Source of the DNA: Magicicada septendecula
Lineage: Eukaryota; Arthropoda; Insecta; Hemiptera; Cicadidae
Assembly: GCA_034769895.1 (NCBI GenBank)
Contig: CM068367.1
Location: 117,350,573-117,414,572 of the forward strand
DNA length: 64,000 bases
Direction of reading: 5' to 3'
This document shows positions 22,500-35,069 of the stretch, in pieces (positions within the stretch are counted from its first letter, which is position 1; every line of letters starts with the position of its first letter). The translations under genes and the position numbers were made by a program. The notes beneath the pieces are model-generated. The model was not told the origin of the DNA. It did no database searches and was given only the letters and a program-made list of their open reading frames with translations.

Positions 22500-22899
22500 C
22501 AATAAGTCAGCTGCTGAAACGAACTGAAAATTTTAACTTACACAGACGGGCACGCGCGTCTAACTGTCAAACCATAAAGCACTGGTGTATTATAAATTAA
22601 TTGTGCGATGCGATTGCGATAACAAATTCTCACTATCGACCCAGTCTGCCGTAGAAAATGTGACAGGTTTACTACCGTTATGTACGTACTTTTTTCAACA
22701 ACCATCGAAAGACTTTTACGTTTAAACGGTTTACAATCACAAATAAAAATACAAATATTGTGAATATATGTGTAGTTGTGTATATATCGTGCGCGTGTGT
22801 GTGTGAAGTTGTTCTATTCGTATATCCAGATGACAAAGGTTTCAGTGACGTATTTGACTGGAGTGTATTTTGGTCTGTAGGACACATTTCCCATGATTA

Positions 22900-24430
22900 T
22901 TTCTTTATGTGTCGTACATACGTACAGCAAAATTGAAAGCTAAAGGCAGATGCGCAGAAACCAGTTTCTTCATGGACGAGTCCACTTTGAAACTGCGAAG
23001 TGGGGGGACGGAGAATCAGCTGCTATGCAAGTAAAGGTGTTGCCAACACATTTGTGTGTCACGTTTTAGTTACGTTGTTAATTACTGTGTTACGTACTAC
23101 TTCAATCTTGCTTTTGTTTTTATTATCTCAGTATATTATTAATTATGTCGTTCTTTTACAGTTCATTTTAATCGTTATTCAATTTTGTCATTTAATTTCT
23201 ATTGATAGTTTAATTTTATAATAACGTATTTTCAAAATTTTTGTTGTCACCCAATAACGCGATTTGTTAAAATGGATATTCCTCCATCCGCCTTTATAAA
23301 GATAAGCGTCCAAAAGTTGGATAAAGACATGCGTGAGCGTCAAAATACACCAACTGAATCAAAATTAAGCTTTTTTAAAAACAGAACTATTCATGCTAGC
23401 TTTTGTACATACTAGAGCGAGTCCGAAGGGTTTTTTATTAACGTCTTGCTTATCTTTACAATAAAAATAAATAAGTGTAAAACAAACAGTACACAAATAA
23501 TAACAGAATATTAGTTCTATTATGATATAAAACGCGCGCGCGCGTGTGTGTGTGTGTGTGTGACCGCGTTTTTGTTTTGAGTAATAATAAATGAGATAGA
23601 ATATTGAAATGAAAAAAATTATTGAAACATTGAATATTGCATGTTATAACTTTAACTTTTCGCTGTATTTACAACAAACGATTGTTTTGCCAGCTGGTAA
23701 AACATAAATGATCTCTAAGTCGTTCATCTGTTACTTTTACGGGTTGTAACACTTACTGGGCTGAAAGAGGTTCTGAAAAGATATTATTTGCCTAAAATTC
23801 TGTATTAAAATAACACAATTTTTCCTTTGTTCTTCAAATTGATTTTTGTTGTCTAGAAATAACAGATTGTTGCAAGTAAGCTGATATGAAGAAGTCGTCC
23901 CTTTACGATAAACTGCAGACACAGTCGAATGTAATTAAGGAGTGGAAGTGCACAACTGAATAGTTTCCACATTCCATTCCATCGCGGTAATATGTCTCAA
24001 CAGAAGATAATTGCAGGACTAAAAAACACCAAGATAGGTTTATGTAACATTTGAGACGTAACAGAGAGAGTGAGAGGGGGGTGAGAGAGCTAGGGAATGG
24101 GTGAGAGAAAGAGAGAGAGTGAGAAAGAGTGAGAGTGAGAGAGTGAGAGCGATTGAGTGAGTGAGACATCCATGCTAAGTGAAACACAGTTTACAAACAA
24201 CCTTATACGCGGGTTTTGGTTACTATTAGAAATAATATTCGTACGTTGGGTGCACTGACGCTCATAACAACAATTCTCTTCTCACATCTCAGAGCGACTC
24301 CCACCACTTCACCATTCCCCTCTGAGCATAAGCGTTTCGCGCGTTCCCATGCTCTTAACTTTCAATTTTGCTACAGTTTATTCGAATGTAATTTTTTACC
24401 ATTTTCAGCTTTGTTATGTCGTCTCATCAT
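22900..24430. other. Unassigned region with simple repeats
   Basis: Holds a (CG)n(TG)n microsatellite at 23532-23562 and a GA-rich purine stretch at 24061-24167. Short open frames show no domain signatures. Confidence 0.4.
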
Positions 24431-24525
24431 TGTTATAGTTTGATGGCATCATCGCTTCTTGCACTCTCTCCACCCAGTTCATTGGAGACCTCCCCATAGG
24501 AGCTTTAACATCTATCTTTCCTTGT
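24431..24525 (-). pseudogene. Possible LINE tail fragment
   Basis: On the minus strand one frame reads KAPMGRSPMNWVERVQEAMM, followed by an Asn/Asp run. This resembles the G(R)RxRGRPRxxW tail of LINE ORF2 proteins in this window. It is short and unsupported by target-site duplications. Confidence 0.35.
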
Positions 24526-24740
24526 ATAGATGGTCGAAACCCAAAAAATTCATTCATCATATATAAATTAATATAAATTTATAGACAAATAAAAGCGGTC
24601 TAGTCTCGATTTATTCGATGTCAGGAAATTTTCTTTGAAATAATTTTTGCGTTTTCTTATAAGAATTTGTTAACAATTATGTAAATTAAATACTCGTTTC
24701 TGTTGAATTCGGGTAATGTGTATTTGACTCTAAACAGTAC

Positions 24741-25040
24741 TACTACCACTATTGCTACTACTCCACGACGCTAGAAGTCCTGAAGAGCTCCAGAATGACG
24801 TGCTTCCTCCACTCCTCTCTATCCTGTGCGACTCTTCGCCACCTTCTGAACCCCAGTCTTCTCATATCTTCATCTATATCGTCCACCCATTTCCTTCTTG
24901 GCCTCCGTCTTGCTTTCCTTCCTCCTGGTCCTCCAATGAATACTTTTTTCACTGCTCTTTCCTCTGTCATTCTTTGTACGTGACCTACCCACCTAATTCT
25001 GCATTGTTCTATTGCTGTGACGATGTCTGGTTCCTTGTAT
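24741..25040 (-). pseudogene. 5'-truncated LINE tail with 12-bp TSD
   Basis: A 300-bp insertion on the minus strand encoding the C-terminal end of a LINE reverse transcriptase in one open frame. It reads EPDIVTAIEQCRIRWVGHVQ, then RMTEERAVKKVF, then GRKARRRPRRKWVDDIDED. The frame ends at 24758 and a short GTAGTAG-type tail follows. Perfect direct repeats TCTAAACAGTAC flank it at 24729-24740 and 25041-25052. The perfect TSD and the open frame suggest one of the younger insertions here. It is truncated and cannot work by itself. Confidence 0.85.
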
Positions 25041-25234
25041 TCTAAACAGTACACACTTTACAAATCGTCTATGCTGACAATATAGTTAATGCAAAAAAAT
25101 TCCTGTCACGATGTTACTATGAGACAAAGATTCACTTTCACAAACATAGTAAATCTAATTCCTCTAGACATCCCTACTGTCGTAAAGAACATTTGAAGGT
25201 CGCGGTTGCGTGACTTTTCGATCACCCGATCCAA

Positions 25235-25520
25235 CACATTTTTATAAACTTTATACAGCCATTTTAGGTCCAATCCTCCCCTTCAGTTTCCCATCTTGTA
25301 CTAAGGCCAATATGTTCATTCGCATATTTTGCTAAGTCATCTGCCCATCTCCTCTGCCTCCTTTATGTCTTCCAGCTTATGTACACAGTTTATTCCTTTC
25401 ATCTTCTCTCTGGTAGTTTTATACGTATATATATTTTTCCATTGCTCTCTGTTACCCTGGTATTTTCTCCATGTTGACTTTTGTACACGTCTCCTGGATA
25501 TGTGTCCAAAATACGTATAT
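25235..25520 (-). mobile_element. Repeat probably derived from a LINE tail, copy 1
   Basis: Nearly identical to 27255-27510 and more distantly related to 60075-60345. On the minus strand a frame reads RQRRWADDLAKYANEHIGLS, then TRWETEGEDWT and a stop. RRWADDL resembles the region after the GRPRRRW motif in LINE ORF2 tails, so I infer a LINE 3' end. The block-3 paralog near 58150 lacks it, which shows that it inserted after the duplication. No clear TSD. Confidence 0.5.
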
Positions 25521-26977
25521 AAGATGTGCTTTATTAACGTGCTTCAATTGCGCGTCTCTTACACGTGGTTCTTGTTACATGGAAGCATTCGTTTTGCGTT
25601 CCACCCGAGATAAGTCAGCAGTAATCTTTAATACGGAGTACTAATTGTCCTACTTAAATCTACTGGTAATCAAACATTACCACTTTAATGAAGTGAACTT
25701 TATAGACGTTTTAGATGCCGACAAAAAGTCTTTAAAACGACTATAATACTGCAAACAAATATATGATGCATACTACGAAAGAATATTATTAAAAATAATA
25801 TTAGAAATGTTGTGATAAAGAAATCCATGGCAATGTCAACTGAATTCATTCATAGCCATTCATTCAGAAAGGAATCGTCAGAGCGCGTAGGAGAAAAATA
25901 AAAACTAATATTGATACCCACACTGATAAACGTAGACTTAATAAATTTTACGTATTGATTTCAGTTTTAACAAAAAAAATATTTCGACAATAAAATGAGT
26001 AGGTATTGCATAGATGGAGTGTAAATGTAGTATAAATGACAATTTTTAAAAAAATATTTATTTAAGTAGATCGTAATAAATTTAAATGTTTTACAAGACA
26101 ATTTGTTTTAAGCCTCGCTCGATGGAGATGTAGCCCGCTCCAGAAACAGAACAAGAGGCTTACATACGTCAGTTCCTTTACATTTGATCTCAAGTCGCTT
26201 TGAAGAATGCGCAGGCAAATGTCTCAAGGATGAGAACTGAGGAAATTTTCTACGTTTTTCTCACAGGAATTTTTTACCGAGACGAGAACAAATACTGAAA
26301 AACTAACGTTAATTTTTCAAAAGAATGTTTCTGATACAAATTTAATTTTAAAAAATTTAAGACTACAATGACGGCTAAAGTTCGATTTTTAAATTTAAAT
26401 TTATAAATTCTACAAAACACAATGATACTGTAATATTTCTTGTATATAATTTTGCTTATTCTTCCAAAGACAATCCACCATCTTCTTTATTGTCATCATT
26501 TTGACTCCAAGTATTAAGACCTCGTTAACAATTTCTGACATTGCATCCCTAATATACACCCTCTGAGCACACAGAATAGAAAAGGTTAAGGCACGTTAAA
26601 AGTAAGTGACAATGATATACACTTCTTTGAAACACACAAACAAAAACCAGTTGGTACACCTGTAAAACAGAGGGCAGCTAAACACTAAACTCGAATGAGA
26701 TTAGTTACTTTTAAAATATTTGTAAAACATGAAACACAATTATCAAATCTATCAAGTCTGACTTATGAGAATAACATTATTGGCGGTCACATTTAAGTTG
26801 ACTTATAATTAAAACGTTTTTAATAATTTATAGTTGAATTTAATTTACATGTTTTGTTAATTGCTTAAAAACGGTAGTTTTCAGAAATAGCAAATTCACT
26901 CATATTTTAGAAATGATTTTGAATTAAATGTAATAGAGAGATACGTAAAACAGACAAATACGTTTCGCTTATACGCA

Positions 26978-27160
<183 letters not shown>

Positions 27161-27254
27161 CATTCTGGCAAGTAGCATAAATTAAATGAATTCAGTGAAT
27201 CTTCAAATTATGATTTATATTTATCAGTCTATTTATATTTATATAACTATTTCT

Positions 27255-27510
27255 CTCTATAAACCTTATACAGCCATTTTAGGGCCAATCCTCCCCTTCA
27301 GTTTCCCATCTTGTACTAAGGCCAATATGTTCACTCGCATATTTTACTAAGTCATCTGCCCATCTCCTCTACCTCCTTTATGACTGGCAATTTGTGTACC
27401 CAGTTTATTCGTTTCATCTTCTCTCTTGTAGTTTCATACGTAATATATATTTTTCCATTGCTCTCTGTTACCCTGGTATTTTCTCCATGTTGACTTTTGT
27501 ACACGCCCCA
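27255..27510 (-). mobile_element. Repeat probably derived from a LINE tail, copy 2
   Basis: Very similar to 25235-25520. On the minus strand it gives RRWADDLVKYASEHIGLSTR and WETEGEDWP before a stop. This copy predates the duplication, because a diverged equivalent occupies the matching place at 60075-60345. Confidence 0.5.
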
Positions 27511-28139
27511 ACCTGTGATCTATGGTAAAAACAGGGAGAGCACACTGATTAAACACCTTGGTCGTGAGGCATTGTGGATACTGTTTATTAATGTTGTGAA
27601 GTTTGCTGCCACCGATCGATCGATTTCACATCATCTGGAGATACGTAAGCTGCAGGACAAACCTAGACAAACATAATTAAGTATCCTTTTGCAATATCTT
27701 TTACTTATAAAGAAACGTATTACCGAACTTTAAAATAAAATTAAATAAGTTAGTCATTCCACCTTTACTCTGTGTTTAAATCTAAATCGAAAGACTTTTG
27801 AGCTTTAACTTCCGATGTAGTTGTAGATATATACAGCTGTCTGTCAGCAAAGAAAGACAGAATATATAATCAGGACGACAACCCGTACAGACCACGTATC
27901 TCGCCTTGCAGGTGGGATAATAATACTATTCTTCCAGTTGCTAGCAACTGATTCCGTATTGCTAAGTTTATATTAAACGACACTCTGTTCTGTCGTCTTA
28001 AACTACAAAGTATAAGCCAATGCTCCATGGGACACGTCGAGTATTGTGGAACACTAATTTTGTTTACACAAATTATGATATGCAAATAATACGCGTACAC
28101 AAGCTGGCTGAAGGGCCGTTTCATATAATGTTTTCAAGT

Positions 28140-28290
28140 GGGCTTAATCTTACGTTACATTATTGAGAGAATGAAAACAACACTTGAATTACCTACCTTA
28201 TATAAATTACCTACACCTATACTCCCTCATTCTATCCTGCCTCCATACCTCGTTCCCTCTTTCCCGTTAAAACGCCCACTCTGTTTCTTT

Positions 28291-28339
<49 letters not shown>

Positions 28340-28860
28340 CTGCCCTCTTCCCCTTCTATCTCTCTTTTTCATCTCCCACTTCTAGATAGAATCCTATTAC
28401 CTGTTGAAGGAGATGAGGGATAATTTAACGGATGTCAGATGCACACTCCCCTGGCGACTGTAGCGAGCAGAGTTAATTTTGTTGGGAAGCGGATGTAATC
28501 AAGACTATGAAAAAAGTGCATTCAATATTAACATTAGTGCTTACGTTGGCTGTATTTGTATTGAACAAATTTTATATTATTTTTACAAGTTTCTCCTGAT
28601 TCTCTCCGTATACAAGGAACAAAACGAGATAAATTGTTCAGTCTCTTAATACCAACAACAACACGCGTTAGAAAATGTCTTGTTTTTATAACCGATCTGT
28701 AAATTATTTTACTTATATAATTTTATTTTTCAGTTATTTTACAACACTTTACATTGAAATAGTAAGGAAAAGCAATAACTATTTTAAATTCTGATTTTAG
28801 TAAGAAAGGCCAAAACCATGGCCTTTAAAGGTAAATATCCAGTGAGGATTAAGGTAGTTT
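28140..28860. other. Unassigned region with a (CT)n tract
   Basis: Contains (CT)24 at about 28291-28338. Otherwise AT-rich with no recognised features. Confidence 0.5.
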
Positions 28861-28869
28861 ATAACAAGC

Positions 28870-29360
28870 GAGTCGTTTCAAATATCTCGGCTATGAATCT
28901 GAATATGATATAAGAGAGAAGATAAATAAATTTAGGAATATTTGTGGTACGATTTATAGAAACCTTAGAAACAAAACAATACACAGCACAAGGATTAAAT
29001 TTTATGAGACAATTGCAATGCCCACATTGATTTATGCGAGTGAGGCGTGGTCATGACAAAAAAGGAATGCGGCAAGATTCAGAGTCCTGAAATGCAGTTT
29101 CTTCAAAATACTTTAAATTATACATTGCAAGATATAATAAGTAATGAAGATATCAAAGCAGAACTCGAAGTAAAGGAGATAAATGAAATTATTTCAATTT
29201 ACAGAAGATTGTTGGATCATCTACAAATGATGGCAGAGGATCGATTGCCGAAAGCGGCACTGAACTATAAAACCATCGGTAGAAGAGACGTGGGTCGTCC
29301 GAGGATGAGATGGGTGCCGGAACTGGTTTATGTAATCTAATCCTTGAAGAAGAGAAGAAG
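28870..29360 (+). pseudogene. LINE reverse-transcriptase C-terminal part
   Basis: The plus-strand frame begins FKYLGYESEYDIREKINKFR and continues with NKTIHSTRIKFYETIAMPTL and IYASEAW. A TGA and a frameshift near 29052 follow. It resumes with KECGKIQSPEMQFLQN, ISNEDIKAELEV and GRRDVGRPRMRWVPELV, ending at 29340. This is the region after the RT fingers and palm in non-LTR ORF2 proteins (FKYLG...LLYGSEAW...GRPRxRW). A GAA repeat at 29344-29372 is probably the 3' tail. It is truncated at the 5' end, with one stop or frameshift. Confidence 0.85.
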
Positions 29361-29372
29361 AAGAAGAAGAAG

Positions 29373-29752
29373 AATTTTGAATTTGTTACTAATTTTATAA
29401 AACTAAAACTTAAAATTAAATTCTTTATTCCTTTAGATCTTATAAACACCTTTAGAATTTTTTGAACAGCTGATATGTGAAGCGTACTAATTATCTTCTA
29501 GGCCACACATATGCAGCTTCGTTTGAGCTATGTACTAAAGTACATAAAAATGGAACAGGAATTCAAAATTTAAAAGAAAACATTATCCGGCGGATCGCCC
29601 GTAGATTTTTCGTGCTGCTTGAAGTTCGTCCAAAGACGAGTCTCGGCTGTTTTTTAGACAAGCCCTCTTCAGCCAGTGGAGAAATATATTTGGGGGGAAC
29701 GCGACACCAGACCAGACATTGAGAAAGTTGTGGCACCGAGAAGAAGACAAAA

Positions 29753-29822
<70 letters not shown>

Positions 29823-30540
29823 AATGCCAGTTGTATTCATGCAGCTGCTGTATTTGTCCCCCCCATCACCATATTATGACAACCCCTAAAGGTACCGTTA
29901 ATTTAAATTAATTTTTGCAAATAATTTAGGTTTAAAATTTTTCGGAACATTTTATTTAAACAATCTACACACTGAAATGTGATGAAAAAGGAACAAAAGC
30001 TCATTTACATTAACAAATTATTTTAATACGTTTGTAACAATGGTTATATAAAGAATTATAAAGGAAGAATATAATATAATAACGTATTGATTCTCAAGGA
30101 AAATTAACATTACATTCTTTCTACGTTTAAAAAGTTTCAGATAGTTAAACTGCTTACATTATTATTTAATTTTATTGTTCTTCCATAAGGAAAGTTAACG
30201 TTCACAGAGTAGTAATAAATGAAAGAACAACATTTGTTAAGTAAGCCAACACAATTCTTGGAAGTCACTGGAAATATTAAACTCCATTTATTTCTTTTTA
30301 AAATTCTTCCTAACAAAGGTATTTCAATTAATTTTATTGTATTCTATTCAACAGAATATATAGTATTCAGTGTAGTTTATAAGAGAAAATTATTGGGCAG
30401 GAGACAAAAGCTTTACCGTTCTACTAGTTAACAATAAAAGAATTAACAGATAACTAGAGAAAGATGAACTTCCATGCAGTTAATAGAATGTGTTTACTAA
30501 GTACACAAATACTAACTGTGTTATCAGTGCAATGACTTGT
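29373..30540. other. Unassigned region with a (GT)n tract
   Basis: Contains (GT)32 at about 29756-29820. The short frames around it, including one at 30219-30431, have no recognisable domains. Confidence 0.45.
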
Positions 30541-30560
30541 ACTCTTGTTACCGAAAGTAA

Positions 30561-30631
30561 AATCAGAATGATCACTGTTGCACACCACTATATAAAAATT
30601 CTTGTGGTGTGCAACAGTGATCATTCTGATT
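30561..30631. repeat. Perfect 28-bp inverted repeat with 15-base loop
   Basis: The arm AATCAGAATGATCACTGTTG plus CACACCAC (30561-30588) is followed by 15 bases and its exact reverse complement (30604-30631). The direct repeat CGAAAGTAAAAT lies on both sides, at about 30552-30563 and 30667-30678. It may be a foldback insertion or a template-switch product. Confidence 0.85.
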
Positions 30632-30679
30632 GTGATTTCAACCACTAACACAAATTTCTTCATAAACGAAAGTAAAATG

Positions 30680-31234
30680 TTAATCATTGACTTGGTGAGT
30701 AAGCACATACTGAAGCGTCGTAACTCAAAATTGTATGTAGCCCTATTAAGTAAGGCAAGAATTTTTCAGTAATTACAAAAAAAAAAACTGGATTTCGCGT
30801 AACAGAGTAACTGTGACCTACATAATCCAGAATGCCTTAACTGTGGAATTCTGCAATGCCCTAGAACAAACACATGAGTTCTAGTAATATGAATATTTCA
30901 TATAACTGGATAAATACGACTTATAAAAGACAAACGGAGTGCAAAGTTATCACATATAGCTAGCTACCTGTTTTATAGCGGTAAAGTTGACAAATCACAT
31001 TGCTTATTGTTTTAACTGCCATTTAGAGACCTTACTAATTGTAATGCATTAGAGTAGCGTTTATGCTTATTGAGCCTATCGCGTGATGGATTTTAGTATT
31101 TTTACACAAAAGTTCGTTTAATTAAGTGATCTTATTGTTTCTTTTACTTTCAAGATTTCTAACAAGACCCCTAAGGATTCACTGATTTCAAACTATGTAA
31201 GTAAAGAAAAATGTTAATATTTATTACACAACAT
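30680..31234. other. Unassigned AT-rich region
   Basis: No recognised features. Confidence 0.4.
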
Positions 31235-31304
31235 TTAAAGACTTTTTCTTCTTCTTCTTCTTCTTCTTCTTCTTCTTCTTCTTCTTCTTCTTCTTCTTCT
31301 TCTT

Positions 31305-31389
<85 letters not shown>

Positions 31390-31391
31390 TT
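31235..31391 (-). repeat. (TTC)n(TTA)n microsatellite, tail of a LINE
   Basis: About 30 TTC repeats (31247-31335) followed by about 17 TTA repeats. On the minus strand it directly follows the LINE tail at 31392-31766, so it probably grew from that element's 3' end. Confidence 0.9.
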
Positions 31392-31766
31392 CCTTCTAGA
31401 ATCAGGGGCGACATCAACTGATCCGGTTTCTATTTTCAAGCCATCTTTCGCGTTCTTTTCCCACATCACTTTTCACTTTAGGCGCAAATATTGTAAAACT
31501 TGTTGAGGTAGCTTTTTCGCTTCCATTCTACCTATATGTTTAATCCATCTCAGCTTGCATTTACAGAGAATATACCCAATTCATATCTTATCACGTCATT
31601 TCTAATTCTATCGTTTCGTGTACATCCCTTTACGTATCTCAAGAAATTCATCTCTGCAGCTTGTATATCATTTGTATCTTGTTTAGATAATACCCATGTT
31701 TTGGAACAGTGGGTACTGTCATTACCTTATAGAACTTCATTTCAGTTTCCTTTGCATTTGAAGGCT
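31392..31766 (-). pseudogene. LINE reverse-transcriptase C-terminal tail
   Basis: On the minus strand, across several frames, it reads EMKFYKVMTVPT, then LSKQDTNDIQAAEMNFLRYV, then KGCTRNDRIRNDVIRYELGI. A frameshift follows, then LRWIKHIGRMEAKKLPQQVL. These are the post-RT motifs of non-LTR ORF2. At least two frameshifts make it dead. Confidence 0.75.
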
Positions 31767-31769
31767 AAA

Positions 31770-34700
31770 AACTAACATTGTTATTGATACCGTAATCGGT
31801 TTGAAGTAGTCCTAACTGAACTCGTATACGTGGTCGTAAAAAGAATTCATCCCACGCGGTAATCGGTGACCGGAAACATACCGGTAACAGTACTGGTGAC
31901 CTCTACTGAATTAACGACCGGCAGAGCAGAAAAAACTTGTAGTAATTTTTGGCCCGGCTGCATTTCACACTCGATTTTCCTTGTTTATCATCTTTCCAGA
32001 CCGTTTGCTATTATATTTTCCGAACGGGTGCATAAAATTTAACCGTCTTCAAATTTTAGGAAAGAACAAAATAGTTGGATATCTAAACTATGCTATTGTG
32101 GCGGCACCCGGCGACCACTAGTGGTCGAGATTACAAACAAACGTTCCCAACTGTTTACGACAAGCAGTAATTGACATGATTTAAACTCTACGAACTCTCT
32201 CGTGGCAATTAGTTTAAATTACAGCCAAGTACCACTGAAAGTTGCACTGTATTCGTGTTGCCTTCTAGAATATTGTAAGATTACCACGTAGAATAACACT
32301 TTTATTAATATACGATTAACATGCAGTAGTAGAAGTAAATCTAGAAGAAATTGAACTGGGTACTGAAAAAAGTAAAGTATGTAATACTTTTATGTATGTT
32401 GAGTTGACATTCTCCATGTAGGAGTGAGGAGTTACGTAATACTTAGGAGTAAATTTGACTGCGCCAAATGAAACGCTCAACGGAAAAAGTTGTATTTTAA
32501 TACAGAGCTGTGAAACAGTAAAATAAGAAAAAAGCTATCTTATATACAACCATTCTTGAAACAACTACTCCATTCGACTACAGTTCTTGGAATTAACAGA
32601 AAGATGAAACCTCTTTACAATGCAAAACTGTATACTTTAAACTTGTTCGGTAAAACTTGGCTCCTTTCGTTACCCTCTCGGAAGAATTCTAGATACCTAA
32701 AAAACTTCGAAATGTTACTGCGTAGCATCAACTCTGTTCGTGTCATATTTAAATAAAACACTTGACGTATAGATGAGAAAATATGCCAATAAGGAAAATC
32801 AAAAAGAAAACGATAATCTTTATTCTCTTAATCTTACCGAAATCAGTTTATTCATGCGCAAGACAAAGAAGGTTCTCATATATGCTCCTCAAATTATGAG
32901 TATAGATGAGCATGTAGATGTCGCGTTGTTACTGTCTAAGGTCCCCCTACCTAAAACATACTACCGTACTGACCCGCGACTAGTTAAACTGTTATTTAAG
33001 TAAAAGTAATTAATACGATTTGTGAATATTTTATTGTCCATAAGGCCAATTTATTCCAACCAATCTGATGATCGCTAGCCAACTAACAATAGTATAACTG
33101 TGTATATATTATGTTCACACCGTTCTATACAATCTACTATTTAAATATTTGAAGTTATACGTAATTCAATTCCTCTTCTTAGGTTAATTACGCGCGTGAG
33201 TTCGCATACATTAAAATCTTTAGGAAGAAGCAGTCAAGCTTAGCTGTATTTAGACGCGTTTATATATTAAATTTTGTATATACGTGAGAGTGACGATCAC
33301 GCGTGCTGTGTCTGGGTCTACCAGGGAGTCAACACGTGCTTCACGTCATGGAACAATAGCGATGCCAAGGATTATTTAATTTATTATCGTCTTCAACGTT
33401 CCCTTTCACGACAACCGGCAGGGCTTCGCGGTGTTGGTTGGCTGCACCTCGCGCCCACGTTCCAGAGTATAAGTCAATGACATATTCATGACACTATAGG
33501 GGGCTGTTGCCTTGGTTACCCGATTTACCCAATGTTTCTGCCGGGTTATAATACGTGCTTGCATCAATTAAGAATGAAGCTGGATTATTATCAGAAAAGA
33601 CTGTTCATTTATATTTCCGGGTTACGATGGATAACAGCACCAATAACTATGCAAGATGTCTGAATATCAATCTATCCAGGACTTATGACAGTTATCCTGT
33701 TAGGTCCCTACTTATGATCATACCATCCTAACATTACGTCAGTTTTATTAGCTCAGGTCTCCATTGGTTTCTCCCTAGAACTCCTCTTTTTCTAACCAAT
33801 GGTGTTCTAAGCCCCATCTTATATTTTTATTTCGTAATTTTATTTGGACACCCTTTTTCCTCCATTCATGCGGCTTCCACTAAAAATTAATTACGGAACA
33901 TCCGTAATTATTTTTAAACAATTCAGAGTACAGAGTTGATTTTCAATTTACAGTACAGAGAGATCAGGGTAAATAATTTTCTGTATACAGAGTACGTTAC
34001 CGAATCGTCTCAATGCTCCTCCTCTGTCCAAGTTGGTATCTTCTGATCGACGTTCTTCTTCTTTTCCTTTCTAATCTCTTCATTAACAACATGATCTCGC
34101 CTAGACATTTTGGCACTACACCGTAAATAGTCAAACTCTACAGCAGCGAGCCTTCTTCTTAGGTCCCCATTTATTTACCTATACCGCAATTCCGAAGCCA
34201 GATCTAACTCAGTCAGATGTTTCTTCTATACGACGATGCCTTCTTATCCCACCATATCGATGTGTCTCCACTAACAGTTCGGATCTCCACTGTTACTAAC
34301 CTCTCTTTTGATATCAATACCCCCCCCTTAAATTCGCTAACCTGATTGGTTGATAACTTAATAACCGCCAACAAATACTTCAAAGCTTCAAAATATACAT
34401 CTAAACATCTAAATATTCTGTTTGTCAACGTTAATTTTAATTCGTTGACAATCCTATCAGTCGTCGTATCATAAACTCAATTCCATAAGCATCCTATTCA
34501 GTTACAAATTGTTTATCTGAAATATTTAAGAAGACTAGGCAGGTAGTAGTAGTACTGCACCATACAGCACACAATTAGTCATGCGATGTGTTGTTAATTG
34601 AAAACCGTGATGATACATCATCTTAACAAGTGCACTTTAAATAATAAACATCGCCTAGTACAAAAAGATTGGGCCAGCAGGTACCAGGTACCTCCATCAG

Positions 34701-34990
34701 CGCCAATTGATACAGAAATATCCATAACTTCTTAGTGATAGGTGACCTTGGCTGGCTGGGGCAGGCTACTATCGTTCCATGTGTTAGTTGGGACATTTTA
34801 ATAAATTGGAAAGGCTCACCCTGTAACTATTCTAAAAACTTCTCCCTACAGTTCAGACAGGAAAATTAAGTTTCATAAATAATCTACAATAATTATTCTA
34901 GATACACTCATTACTTGGTACTTTTAAAGCTATCAGAAGTATTACCACTATTAGGCCCAATATTTACCTGAATACGTTCTTAGATATAGA
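31770..34990. other. Long unassigned region
   Basis: About 3.2 kb with no domain I recognise on either strand. The short frames at 32556-32756 and 32773-33003 look like chance. A CpG-richer stretch lies at 33280-33480. Confidence 0.4.
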
Positions 34991-35069
34991 TAGAATTTTT
35001 CAGAGCATGGGCATTTTTACCAAACTTAAAATACATGGGCAATGTTTTTGTAATGGCCTCAGCTAACAG

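Larger units (their letters stand above)
17930..22895 (+). repeat. Duplicated block 2, left copy
   Basis: Homologous to about 50650-56490. Landmarks are TAAAAGAC...GTAATG..CAGATTG (18011 and 50772), TTGTAATAGTAATACA (18146 and 50937) and GTAATACACTGAACGTT (20109). The AATAAATTAAATTCT stretch (20160 and 53640) and GAAGTTTTGTACTT (20337 and 53818) also match. The left copy has about 1.7 kb (18200-19980) with no counterpart seen in the right copy. Part of the block, 21310-22895, is inverted relative to the right copy. Confidence 0.75.
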
